Source: Candidatus Latescibacterota bacterium (GTDB taxonomy: Bacteria > JAAXHH01 > JABIQT01). From it: a DNA stretch of 10,772 bases. Positions 1-7,173 of this stretch are shown one piece after another. A program made the translations under genes and the position numbers. The stretch is from positions 1 through 10,772 of the forward strand of contig JABIQT010000781.1 of NCBI GenBank assembly GCA_018667995.1, given 5' to 3'. Positions within the stretch are counted from its first letter, which is position 1, and each line of letters starts with the position of its first letter. The notes beneath the pieces are model-generated. The model saw only the letters and a list, made by a program, of their open reading frames with translations, did not search any database and was not told the origin of the DNA.

Positions 1-861
1 ATTTCGTAAGGGTATCGAATACCAGCTTATCCATTCGATGGTTGTAACACCAGGAAGCTTAGAATGGTGCAAATCACCTATCTCAAATCCATACCCAGCC
101 CAGAACACGAAGAAGGCTACAATTCCAGACATACATGCCTGCCGGACCAAAACCCTGAGAACCGGTAGCTGCACCACATTTGAGTCGTTCTGCACCCGGC
201 CCTTCATATACCAGTACCATAAACAGACGACGAAAGCACACGCCGGGAAGAACAGAAGCGTGGTCAATTTTGAGATCAGGCTTAAGCCAAACATCAGACC
301 TAGAAACAGGGCATTCGCCAGATTGGGACGCTTCAGCCAAAGCAATAACGCCAGTAGTGCCCCCATAAGGTTTGCCGTGAGTGTCATATCGGTTTCGGCT
401 ACACTGCCGTGAGCGAGAACAGGTGGCAGTGCGCTGTACAGAAAGACACAGACCATTCCCGCAACGGCACCGGATACCGTTCGCGCCCACGTCCATACCA
501 CGGCGATGGACATCACGAAGAAAAACAGCACACCCAGCTTTGCCCGAAGCAAATTCGAGAAATATCCCTCACCTGACACCAGGGCGATGTTACCCAACTC
601 AACGCGATAAGACTGCCAAATCTCCCTATAGTTCGGAGGGAGTCTGACACCAGCCAGGTAGGGCCCTATTGCCGTCGCAATACGAGAAAGCGGAGGATGC
701 TCTGCTTCAAGAGAATACGTTCCGTATTGCAGCCATTCCAAACCACATGCGATATGTATGGGAGCATCAACGGTGTGATTGAAGCTGCTGTAGGTGTCAA
801 TGATTCGCAGTATGGCAATTGCCACCACGGCCAGAGCAATATATTTAGCGTAACGTTTCAT
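1..861 (-). CDS. GT-C type membrane glycosyltransferase (PMT/ArnT-like), N-terminal part, cut by the left edge
   Basis: The minus strand is open from an ATG at 861 to base 1 for 287 codons with no stop, so only the N-terminal part is present. Hydrophobic segments lie near residues 5-21, 109-126, 131-150, 160-177, 184-200, 201-218 and 241-257, as in polytopic GT-C transferases that use polyprenyl-phosphate sugars. The first loop has an acidic residue (D32), followed by GLEWLQYGTYSLEAEHPPL (residues 40-58). This matches the conserved loop of ArnT/PMT-like proteins, in which an Asp lies in the first periplasmic loop and an E-x-H-P-P-L stretch follows. A second loop has HGSVAETD (151-158). By family, it would move a sugar from a lipid carrier to lipid or protein on the outer face of the membrane. 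Acceptor and sugar are unknown. The upstream Shine-Dalgarno is weak (AGGCGAG), so the start is likely but not certain. It lies 130 bases downstream of the dehydratase gene on the same strand. Confidence 0.75.
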   Translation of the reverse strand, partial: MKRYAKYIALAVVAIAILRIIDTYSSFNHTVDAPIHIACGLEWLQYGTYSLEAEHPPLSRIATAIGPYLAGVRLPPNYREIWQSYRVELGNIALVSGEGYFSNLLRAKLGVLFFFVMSIAVVWTWARTVSGAVAGMVCVFLYSALPPVLAHGSVAETDMTLTANLMGALLALLLWLKRPNLANALFLGLMFGLSLISKLTTLLFFPACAFVVCLWYWYMKGRVQNDSNVVQLPVLRVLVRQACMSGIVAFFVFWAGYGFEIGDLHHSKLPGVTTIEWISWYSIPLRN

Positions 862-991
862 CTACTCGCCTATCTCGTGCCGTCGAAACTAGGAGCCATC
901 GAAGGATACGAATTCGGAGTCGTACCAGTCACGTTCAACAAGACTAAAGTCGTAGTCAGAATCTCATTCTGGTTCGGTTGACTATCGGCTT

Positions 992-2113
992 TCATTCTGC
1001 TTCAATGGAAATCCTTGGTAACTCCAGCATCTCGCGACTTAGTTCGCGACCGAGGCCCGGTCTTTCCGGTAGAGGGAGATGTCCTTCCTCTACAACTATG
1101 GGTTCATCTATATAGGTATTCCATTGGGGATAATGAAAAGCCGTGAATTCGAGGTGCCTCGTATTGGGGATGACCGCCATCAGATGCGTCAAGGCCATGC
1201 ACGTGATGGGACCATAGTTATGAGGCGCGACAGGAATGTAGTGTATGGCCGCATAATCGGCGATCTTTTTCAGTTCGGTTATGCCGCCGGTCCAGGCCAG
1301 ATCGGGGTTCAGCACATCGGCCGCTCTTTCCTCGAGAATTTGCTGAAATCCCCAGCGTGAAAAGATGCGTTCACCGGCGGCGATAGGCACCCCCGTCCGC
1401 TCTCTGACTTCCCGCAGTGCCGTCACGTTGTGGGGTTGAATAGGTTCTTCGATAAAGTAGGGATTATATGGTCGGACGGCCTCACCGATTCGGATGGCCG
1501 CCGGCACATCAAAATAACAGTGCAGATCCAGGCCCACTTCGAGCGCGCCGCCAACGGCATCTCTGACCCACTCGAATCGACGTGCGCCTTGCTCAACCTG
1601 CGCGACGCTCAGGAACCCCGTCGCATCGGAAGGACGTCCCTCGAGGTTTCTAAAGAAACGTGCGGTCTTGCAGGCCTGCCAGCCAGCATCGACGCACTCT
1701 CTGGACCAGTCCTGAACGGCGTCTTTACGCATTTCTATTTCATCATAGATACCACTGAAATACACGGGAACGTTGTCGTGTGTCTTCCCACCGAGGATCC
1801 TGAAGACCGGCCTATCCAGAGCTTTACCCAAGAGATCCCACAGCGCCATATCGATTCCGCTGATGGCACGTAGCTCAGCGCCCATCATGCCATGGTAGGA
1901 GGCAGCCCGGTACATGTTATACCAGAGTTTCTCGATATCTTCCGGATTGCTCCCGAGCAAATACCTATTTGCAAATTCATGGATGACCGTTTCGGCCGGA
2001 TCGGCGCGATGGTAGGTCTCCCCTAAGCCCACAATTCCGTTGTCCGTTGTGATCAAGATCCAGCAATAGTTTCGACAAGGCGACCGCAGCGTTTCCACCC
2101 GGGTAATCTTCAT
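992..2113 (-). CDS. Enolase-superfamily sugar-acid dehydratase (mandelate racemase/muconate lactonizing family, galactonate dehydratase-like)
   Basis: This 373-residue protein has the two-domain MR/MLE layout: an N-terminal capping domain (to about 125, ending in LGGK), then the barrel. Metal ligands can be read as D196 (in GLDLH), E222 (FIEEP) and E248 (AAGER). H198 and H298 (APHNYGP) are the likely acid/base pair, with D271 in NPDLAWTGG. The spacings D-E-E-H of 26, 26 and 50 residues equal those I recall for E. coli galactonate dehydratase (D183, E209, E235, H285). A dehydratase acting on a six-carbon or deoxy-aldonate (galactonate, fuconate, rhamnonate type) giving a 2-keto-3-deoxy acid is therefore the best call, but substrate cannot be read from the sequence. 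The ATG at 2113 is chosen because GGAGAG lies 4 bases upstream; a TTG four codons earlier would place that site inside the gene. The enzyme is cytoplasmic, with no signal peptide. It may serve the sugar cassette at 6300-10772. Confidence 0.85.
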   Translation of the reverse strand: MKITRVETLRSPCRNYCWILITTDNGIVGLGETYHRADPAETVIHEFANRYLLGSNPEDIEKLWYNMYRAASYHGMMGAELRAISGIDMALWDLLGKALDRPVFRILGGKTHDNVPVYFSGIYDEIEMRKDAVQDWSRECVDAGWQACKTARFFRNLEGRPSDATGFLSVAQVEQGARRFEWVRDAVGGALEVGLDLHCYFDVPAAIRIGEAVRPYNPYFIEEPIQPHNVTALREVRERTGVPIAAGERIFSRWGFQQILEERAADVLNPDLAWTGGITELKKIADYAAIHYIPVAPHNYGPITCMALTHLMAVIPNTRHLEFTAFHYPQWNTYIDEPIVVEEGHLPLPERPGLGRELSREMLELPRISIEAE

Positions 2114-2117
2114 CTTG

Positions 2118-2123
2118 CTCTCC
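2118..2123 (-). promoter_or_regulatory. Ribosome binding site that sets the dehydratase start
   Basis: On the minus strand GGAGAG precedes the ATG at 2113-2111 by 4 bases. It overlaps an in-frame upstream TTG (2125-2123), which is why the ATG and not the TTG is taken as the start. Confidence 0.6.
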
Positions 2124-2207
2124 AATCACGAAATCTGGTTAGCGTCACGGTGAATAATGTTGCTCAACTGTCTTCAGGGGTAGTCCCTATCGTGTCTTTC
2201 AAACAGC

Positions 2208-2236
2208 TTGCGGCATTCATTTCGTATGGCGATAAT
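2208..2236 (+). promoter_or_regulatory. Candidate sigma-70-like promoter for AmrS
   Basis: TTGCGG (2208-2213) and GATAAT (2231-2236) are separated by exactly 17 bases. The -10 matches five of six consensus positions, while the -35 matches only TTG. Transcription would start near 2243, leaving a leader of about 160 bases before AmrS. This is motif reading only. Confidence 0.35.
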
Positions 2237-2392
2237 ATTGAGACCTCATATCCAGAACCGTGGACTTCGATAGGATATCGCTCCAGCGAATACACCGATA
2301 GAGTACAACAGCCTTAGGTGGTCCGTCTTCCCGGTAGCTCGCAAACCTGGTGAGAGAGCCGGAAACCTATCACAGCACTCTCTCGAGAATTG

Positions 2393-2397
2393 AAAGG
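2393..2397 (+). promoter_or_regulatory. Ribosome binding site supporting the GTG start of AmrS
   Basis: AAAGG is placed 7 bases before the GTG at 2405. It partly overlaps the alternative TTG start at 2390-2392 and so argues against it. Confidence 0.45.
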
Positions 2398-2404
2398 CAC
2401 GCCT

Positions 2405-3505
2405 GTGCCCATTGACAAACGTACCATGCTCGATGCTGGGGTGATCCTGGGGGATTGGTGGCATCAGACCGATGACGGACGGTTTCAGTGTGACCTCTGT
2501 CCTCGTTTGTGCAAGCTGCATCCCGGTCAACGGGGATTCTGCTTTGTCCGGGAGGCACGGTCTGAAGGCATGGCGCTTACAAGTTACGGGCGGGCCTCCG
2601 GATTCTGCATTGACCCCATCGAGAAGAAGCCGCTGAACCATTTTTTTCCCGGATCGAGTGTTCTGTCCTTTGGCACGGCTGGGTGTAATCTGGGCTGCCG
2701 ATTCTGTCAAAACTGGGACATATCCAAGGCACGGAAAATGGATCGGCTCATGGACTGGGCGGGCCCACAAGAAGTCGCACAGGCGGCACAGAAGGCCGGT
2801 TGCAAGAGTATAGCCTTTACCTACAACGACCCGGTGATCTTCGCCGAATATGCTATAGACTGTGCCATCGAGGCAAGAGCACTGGACCTGAAAACCGTAG
2901 CAGTGACAGCAGGTTACATCACGGAAGAAGCACGCGGGCCGTTCTTTTCCCAACTGGACGCGGCCAACGTCGACTTGAAGTCGTTTACAGAGCACTTCTA
3001 CCACAAGTTGTGCTTTGCCCATCTCGACCCTGTGTTGGAAACGCTCATCTGGCTCAAGAAAGAAACCGATGTCTGGCTGGAGATCACCAACCTTCTTATC
3101 CCCGGCCAGAATGATTCCGAAGACGAAATCAAACGGCTCTGCGACTGGACACTGGAAAACCTGGGGCCGGAAGTACCAATCCATTTTACAGCTTTCCATC
3201 CCGACTTTAAAATGGTGGGAATTATAGCGACACCGTACGCAACAATCATAGGCGCCCGTCAGATAGCTCTTGAGTGCGGTCTTCGGCACGTATATACGGG
3301 GAACATTGATGATGTCACCGGGCAATCCACCTATTGCGCTTCCTGTGACGCTCTGGTGATCGAGCGAAACACTTATTCGTTAGGTGAATGGAAACTCGAC
3401 GAAAATGGAAATTGCTACCACTGCGGAGCGAACCTTTCGGGTCGCTTTGATACAGAACCAGGGAATTGGGGTCCCAAACGACAGCAGATTGTGGTTGGGG
3501 AATAG
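2405..3505 (+). CDS. amrS: AmmeMemoRadiSam system radical SAM enzyme (AmrS)
   Basis: This is a radical SAM protein of about 366 residues. The iron-sulfur motif CxxxCxxC is C94-x3-C98-x2-C101 in AGCNLGCRFCQNWDIS. It is preceded by a Cys cluster typical of this subgroup (CDLCPRLC, C29, C32, C36, then GFC C46) and followed by a C-terminal ribbon with two Cys pairs (C311/C314 and C337/C340). The GTG at 2405 is chosen because AAAGG (2393-2397) lies 7 bases upstream. A TTG at 2390 would add five residues and lacks such a site, and an ATG at 2426 is also possible. By family it cleaves SAM reductively, and it is normally encoded next to Memo-like (AmrB) and AMMECR1 (AmrA) proteins in a modification system of unknown product. 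Neither partner is within this window. It is one of only two plus-strand genes here and converges on the sulfatase with a 6-base gap. Pyruvate-formate-lyase-activase-like alternatives fit less well because of the Cys-rich termini. Confidence 0.88.
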   Translation: MPIDKRTMLDAGVILGDWWHQTDDGRFQCDLCPRLCKLHPGQRGFCFVREARSEGMALTSYGRASGFCIDPIEKKPLNHFFPGSSVLSFGTAGCNLGCRFCQNWDISKARKMDRLMDWAGPQEVAQAAQKAGCKSIAFTYNDPVIFAEYAIDCAIEARALDLKTVAVTAGYITEEARGPFFSQLDAANVDLKSFTEHFYHKLCFAHLDPVLETLIWLKKETDVWLEITNLLIPGQNDSEDEIKRLCDWTLENLGPEVPIHFTAFHPDFKMVGIIATPYATIIGARQIALECGLRHVYTGNIDDVTGQSTYCASCDALVIERNTYSLGEWKLDENGNCYHCGANLSGRFDTEPGNWGPKRQQIVVGE

Positions 3506-3511
3506 GACACG

Positions 3512-4999
3512 CTACAACAGTTCCACATCCACCTCTACGGGAGGATCAGGGGCCGCGAGTGTATCCTCCGATTCAGGCCGAATGACGCTTCCCCAAGCGG
3601 CTATCGTATCGTGGCTGTCGCGCGCATCGATCGCCTGCCTCTGAGCCTGCTCCGGTCGCCAGTCCAGATGCAGCTTGGCGGACAGCTGGGCCCTAATGCC
3701 TGCGAAATCGGGATCCAAACCCAGATCACAGATTTCTCCAGGATCTTCGTCCAGATCAAAGAGTGCGGGGGCCAATTGGTCCTGGTCCTGGTACTCCCAG
3801 TATTTCCATTTCCCGGATCGAATCATCCTTGAAGGTAGCGGACCGTTATCTCCGCAATTGAAATCTATCAGTTCACTGTACGTGGTGTCGTCCCAAATTA
3901 ATTCAGACGTACGGTGCAATATAGGCAGTAGAGAACGGCCGTCACTGTTGGGCAGCGCCTTGCCCCGGGCGGCTTCAATCATCGTGGGTCCCACATCCAT
4001 GAGATTGCAGACCGACGCAGACTCAACCCCGCCCTGAATCACCCCTGGTTGACGCACTATGAGCGGGACACCAACGCTGCCTTCATAGTAGCAGCTTTTC
4101 CACCAACATCCATGATCTCCCGCCATTTCACCATGATCGCTCGCATAAATAACCATGGTGTTCTGATCTAGACCACAGTCTTCCAGGGCCTCAAGCACCT
4201 TTCCGATCAACATATCCGAGTACTCGCAAAGTGCATAGTAGGCGGCCAGGGCGACGCGAACCCGCTCATCAGGAAGGGGAAGCGAGAGAATCCCTCGATA
4301 CTGTCGATACCGGCTCACCGTGGCAGGTTGCACATCCTCTACCGTGGGAATCGTAACTCGCTCGTAGTAGTAGTCGAACAGTTCAGCAGGCGCCACAAAG
4401 GGACAGTGCGGCAGTACATACCCAACCACAGCAGCAAATGGCCTGTCGGCCGAAGTCGATTTCTCCTTCAGAAAGTCGCAGGCCGCATGGGTCTGCTCGT
4501 CGAACCATTGATACGACGTCGTCCCCTTGCCGGCAATCTCAACGGAGGCACGACACTGCCCGGATGTAGATCCGGGAAATTCAGTCCACTGATCTCCGCC
4601 CTTCGTGCCGGCCCCAGGATGAAATGCACTATATTCTCCCAAGGGCCGTCTTTCGAATCCATGGCGTTGGTCACCCCCTACAAAATGCATGCGCCCCACC
4701 AACGAAGTCTCGTATCCGGCGGCACCCAGTGCATGGGCCCATGTGGGAATCCCGGATGACAGAATATGGTGGTTGTCCCATACCCTGTTTTTGCTGGGCG
4801 TCCGAGTCGTCATAAAACTCATTCGGCTGGGCACGCAAAGAGGCGACGCGCAATAGGCATTTGAAAATCGCATACCGCCCGCAGCCAACGTATCCAGATT
4901 CGGAGTTCGGACCAAAGTATTGCCATAGCACCCCAGGAAACCCGGACTATGCTGATCCGTCATTATTACGAGGAAATTGGGACGCTCGATATCCGCCAT
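3512..4999 (-). CDS. Formylglycine-dependent sulfatase, choline-sulfatase-like, cytoplasmic
   Basis: This protein of about 495 residues belongs to the alkaline phosphatase/sulfatase superfamily. The N-terminus RPNFLVIMTDQHSPG gives the metal-binding Asp (D15). The activation motif C-V-P-S-R (C55 to R59) carries the Cys that an FGE or anaerobic sulfatase-maturing enzyme turns into formylglycine. SDHGE (D288, H289) and the Lys in CWWKSCYYEG (K301) complete the site. The context VWDN after the motif and YYEGSVGVPLIV resemble choline sulfatase BetC and its many relatives, so the substrate may be an ester other than choline sulfate. The residues after the Cys motif read MTTR rather than the common LTGR. 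No signal peptide is visible, which suggests a cytoplasmic enzyme. The ATG at 4999 fits the family N-terminus and leaves GGAG about 12 bases upstream. An ATG at 5038 would add 13 basic residues with almost no leader. The C-terminal 40 residues are acidic and proline-rich. The gene is divergent from the methyltransferase. Confidence 0.88.
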   Translation of the reverse strand: MADIERPNFLVIMTDQHSPGFLGCYGNTLVRTPNLDTLAAGGMRFSNAYCASPLCVPSRMSFMTTRTPSKNRVWDNHHILSSGIPTWAHALGAAGYETSLVGRMHFVGGDQRHGFERRPLGEYSAFHPGAGTKGGDQWTEFPGSTSGQCRASVEIAGKGTTSYQWFDEQTHAACDFLKEKSTSADRPFAAVVGYVLPHCPFVAPAELFDYYYERVTIPTVEDVQPATVSRYRQYRGILSLPLPDERVRVALAAYYALCEYSDMLIGKVLEALEDCGLDQNTMVIYASDHGEMAGDHGCWWKSCYYEGSVGVPLIVRQPGVIQGGVESASVCNLMDVGPTMIEAARGKALPNSDGRSLLPILHRTSELIWDDTTYSELIDFNCGDNGPLPSRMIRSGKWKYWEYQDQDQLAPALFDLDEDPGEICDLGLDPDFAGIRAQLSAKLHLDWRPEQAQRQAIDARDSHDTIAAWGSVIRPESEDTLAAPDPPVEVDVELL

Positions 5000-5052
5000 G
5001 GCTGGACTCGTTCTCCGTCTATGCGTGAAACGGTACATCGCGAAGGCTAAGA

Positions 5053-5081
5053 GTTATGTACCCTTGTCGAAACAAAATCAA
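5053..5081 (-). promoter_or_regulatory. Candidate promoter for the sulfatase gene
   Basis: On the minus strand TTGATT (5081-5076) and CATAAC (5058-5053) are 17 bases apart, each matching four of six sigma-70 consensus positions. Transcription from about 5046 would leave 8 bases before the ATG at 5038 but about 46 before the ATG at 4999, which favours the shorter protein. The region is AT-rich compared with its surroundings. Confidence 0.35.
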
Positions 5082-5161
5082 TATATTTAGCTGCCTATAA
5101 AGATCCAGAGATTAGCACCGCAGTGCCACACGAAATTGCTGCTGGCCGGATTTATCCGCCT

Positions 5162-6190
5162 ATGCATACGACCCATCGAATAATTTACCATAACGCCGAA
5201 GAATTATCCGAATTGGCGGACCAAAGCGTCGATTTGGTCGTCACGTCCCCGCCATATCCTATGATTGGCATGTGGGACGACCTATTTGTCCAATGGGACA
5301 CCGATATCGAACGTGCGCTTGCCAATGAGGATGGTCCGAAGGCATTCGATCTCATGCATCGGCGCCTTGATCTGGTCTGGAAAGAAGTGGCTCGGGTCGC
5401 ACGGGACGGCGCCTTTGTCTGCGTCAACATTGGTGATGCCACGCGAACCATAGGGAGCGAATTCCGCTTATATCCCAACCACGCACGGATCCTGCAAGGT
5501 CTCCAATCCGTCGGGTTAAACTTACTACCCGACATTCTATGGCATAAACAGAGCAACGCGCCCAACAAATTCATGGGATCGGGCATGCTACCGGCAGGGG
5601 CCTATGTGACGCTTGAACACGAGTATATTCTGATCGCGCGTAAGGGTAAGAAGCGCGTTTTCAGCACAAGTGGGCAGCGAATGAATCGCAGGAGCAGTGC
5701 CCTGTTCTGGGAAGAACGCAACGTGTGGTTCTCGGACATCTGGAGCGATTTAAAAGGCACGGGGCAGCGTATAGAAAGCCACGGATCCCGTACAAGGAGC
5801 GGAGCGTTTCCCTTTGAGCTTGCCTACCGACTGATCAACATGTATTCCGTGAAAGACGATCTTGTGCTGGATCCATTCTTAGGCACCGGCACCTCTATAC
5901 AGGCGGCAATATCGTCCGCCCGGAACAGCATCGGATTCGAGGTAGACGAGAATCTCGATAGCTTGATTGTCGAGAACATGGAAACGGGTATCAGGACGGG
6001 ACAGGAGAGAATTGACAGAAGATTGTCGGACCATAGAGCATTCATATCTGGCCGCGAACCGACACAGCACATCAGCACGCCCTACCTGTTTCCTGTGATG
6101 ACGGCCCACGAAACAGATCTCTACCTGGAAGTACCGAATTCACTCACATGGCTGGAATCAAATCGATGCACAGTTCAATACGAGGTGTAG
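5162..6190 (+). CDS. Orphan DNA methyltransferase, beta class, probably N4-cytosine specific (CTAG type possible)
   Basis: This protein of about 342 residues has catalytic motif IV, TSPPY, near residue 28 and the SAM-binding motif I, DPFLGTGTS, near 237. A motif X-like stretch (SGAFPFELAYRLI) lies just before motif I. The order IV, target region, X, I is that of beta-class amino-methyltransferases. SPPY rather than DPPY favours N4-cytosine over N6-adenine. The extended TSPPYPMIGMWDD and the block CVNIGDATRTI...YPNHARI resemble, from memory, CTAG methylases such as M.MthZI. After motif I about 100 residues follow without a recognised domain. The ATG at 5162 fits the expected short N-terminus (HRIIYHNAEEL). 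A GTG at 5123 would add 13 residues, and neither has a clear ribosome binding site. No endonuclease, specificity subunit or repair nuclease lies next to it, so its role may be regulatory, protective or a relic of a restriction system. Confidence 0.85.
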   Translation: MHTTHRIIYHNAEELSELADQSVDLVVTSPPYPMIGMWDDLFVQWDTDIERALANEDGPKAFDLMHRRLDLVWKEVARVARDGAFVCVNIGDATRTIGSEFRLYPNHARILQGLQSVGLNLLPDILWHKQSNAPNKFMGSGMLPAGAYVTLEHEYILIARKGKKRVFSTSGQRMNRRSSALFWEERNVWFSDIWSDLKGTGQRIESHGSRTRSGAFPFELAYRLINMYSVKDDLVLDPFLGTGTSIQAAISSARNSIGFEVDENLDSLIVENMETGIRTGQERIDRRLSDHRAFISGREPTQHISTPYLFPVMTAHETDLYLEVPNSLTWLESNRCTVQYEV

Positions 6191-6236
6191 GGGAATCTGT
6201 CACTGAGTAGGGCGTCTGTGGAACGTTGCACTGTGT

Positions 6237-6257
6237 TTGCGGGCAGCCGCTCCGCAA
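6237..6257. repeat. Small inverted repeat between convergent methyltransferase and creatininase genes
   Basis: TTGCGG (6237-6242) and CCGCAA (6252-6257) are exact reverse complements around a 9-base loop. It sits in the 109-base gap between two converging genes, where a bidirectional terminator would be expected. Neither strand has a T-run right after the stem, so it is not a classical intrinsic terminator. Confidence 0.3.
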
Positions 6258-6299
6258 CAAAAACAACGCAGCAGACAGAAACTGATTTCAGGGCGAGAT

Positions 6300-7172
6300 C
6301 TAAAGGAGTTTACTGGCCAGCTCTTTGATAGCGGAGAACTCCGCGGCAACCAGAGACGTACCATAGTCCCTCATGGCTTGGGGATCTCTCCATGCATGCC
6401 AGGGATCGTTCTCGCGCCATCCGCGTACTTGGGCGGACACAAGCGCACGCTCCGCTTCCGAGAAATCCGCCCTTTGCGCCGCATCCCACTCCGGCATCTG
6501 GCGTGCCAGCGCTGCCAGACGATCCGTTATACGATCCGCATACTTCCTGCCCAATTCAGCCGAGGCCCCCGACTTGATTCTGTCGTCCTTGCCATAGACC
6601 GGGTCGGCATCGATCCGATCCATAGCGACCAAATCCGGATGTAGATGCCATAGAAGAGACGTTTCCCCTATGCCAGCATGATCTCCGTGATAACCGATGT
6701 CCATAGCCAGCCAATACTCAGGTGTTCCAAGAACGGGAATCTGCAGACGCTCGGTCATACGAGCCCCCACTTCCCGGACGACGATCTGCTGATTGTGGCC
6801 GTAATGTCCCGTCAACATGATGATAGCCTTGAAGCCCTGCCGATGGATTTCAGAGCACATTTTCTCGAGCCAGGGCCTCAGCAGATGGTTCTCCCAAGTT
6901 GTCTCGGGTTCTATCTTTATGGTTGCCGGCTGATCAAGGCCCCCCATGCCGCCATAGAGAGGCGGATGTACAATGCCGCCCTCTGCCTTATGGGCCGCAT
7001 CGACACACAGTGCATGCGCCTTCAGGGAGTCCAGTCCAAGGGCAGTATGTAGACCGTGCCACTCTACAGTGCCCAATGGCAGAAAACATACCGGCAGTTG
7101 AGACATGGCGGCATCGAATTCGGCGGGCAGCATCAGTTCCCACTGCACATCACTCTTCTTCAAAGTAGTCAT
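6300..7172 (-). CDS. Creatininase-family metallohydrolase
   Basis: This 290-residue protein has the three marks of the creatininase fold. First is LPLGTVEWHGLHTALGLDS, which gives metal ligands E37, H39 and D48. Second is TGHYGHN with H123. Third is HGDHAGIGETS with E170. Family members hydrolyse cyclic amides or C-N bonds (creatinine, formamide intermediates of flavin and deazaflavin synthesis, the mycofactocin precursor peptide), so an amidase or lactonase-like hydrolysis is plausible. The actual substrate cannot be read. Length is slightly above the usual 240-260, with an Arg- and Trp-rich C-terminal part (residues 225-290) I do not recognise as a domain. The ATG at 7172 is chosen because it follows the dioxygenase stop (7176-7174) after a single base, which suggests translational coupling. 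A GAGGAG further upstream sits too close to an alternative ATG at 7208. It is the last gene of the minus-strand cassette. Confidence 0.85.
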   Translation of the reverse strand: MTTLKKSDVQWELMLPAEFDAAMSQLPVCFLPLGTVEWHGLHTALGLDSLKAHALCVDAAHKAEGGIVHPPLYGGMGGLDQPATIKIEPETTWENHLLRPWLEKMCSEIHRQGFKAIIMLTGHYGHNQQIVVREVGARMTERLQIPVLGTPEYWLAMDIGYHGDHAGIGETSLLWHLHPDLVAMDRIDADPVYGKDDRIKSGASAELGRKYADRITDRLAALARQMPEWDAAQRADFSEAERALVSAQVRGWRENDPWHAWRDPQAMRDYGTSLVAAEFSAIKELASKLL

Positions 7173-7173
7173 G

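Larger units (their letters stand above)
2114..2404. other. Divergent intergenic region between the dehydratase and AmrS genes
   Basis: These 291 bases carry no gene I can support. They hold a candidate plus-strand promoter (2208-2236) and two small inverted repeats. One is TCGCT-CC-AGCGA at 2278-2289. The other is GAGAGAG (2352-2358) pairing with CTCTCTC (2378-2384) across 19 bases, just ahead of the AmrS ribosome binding site. TCTCGAGA at 2381-2388 is itself a perfect palindrome. No riboswitch or tRNA fold was recognised. No convincing promoter for the minus-strand dehydratase was found. Confidence 0.5.

Noticed and set aside
83-496. Minus-strand open frame of 137 codons near the left edge
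   Set aside because: It is in another frame of the glycosyltransferase gene, whose translation has transmembrane segments and conserved loops; this one is Cys- and Arg-rich without pattern.
1430-1873. Plus-strand open frame of 147 codons inside the dehydratase gene
   Set aside because: It is antisense to the conserved metal-binding region of the dehydratase and has no ribosome binding site or family match.
2246-3325. Long minus-strand open frame of 359 codons opposite AmrS
   Set aside because: It lies almost entirely antisense to a gene with clear radical SAM motifs. Its translation shows no recognisable domain, and its end has no link to a neighbour.
5093-5100. TATAAAG as the -10 of a methyltransferase promoter
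   Set aside because: No acceptable -35 is found 16-18 bases upstream, so a promoter call would rest on one hexamer in an AT-rich stretch.
5123-5161. GTG start adding 13 residues to the methyltransferase
   Set aside because: It has no ribosome binding site, and the added residues precede what looks like the normal family start, so the ATG at 5162 is preferred with moderate confidence.
6237-6257. Intrinsic terminator between methyltransferase and creatininase
   Set aside because: The 6-base stem is exact but neither strand has a T-run after it, so it is kept only as a small inverted repeat.
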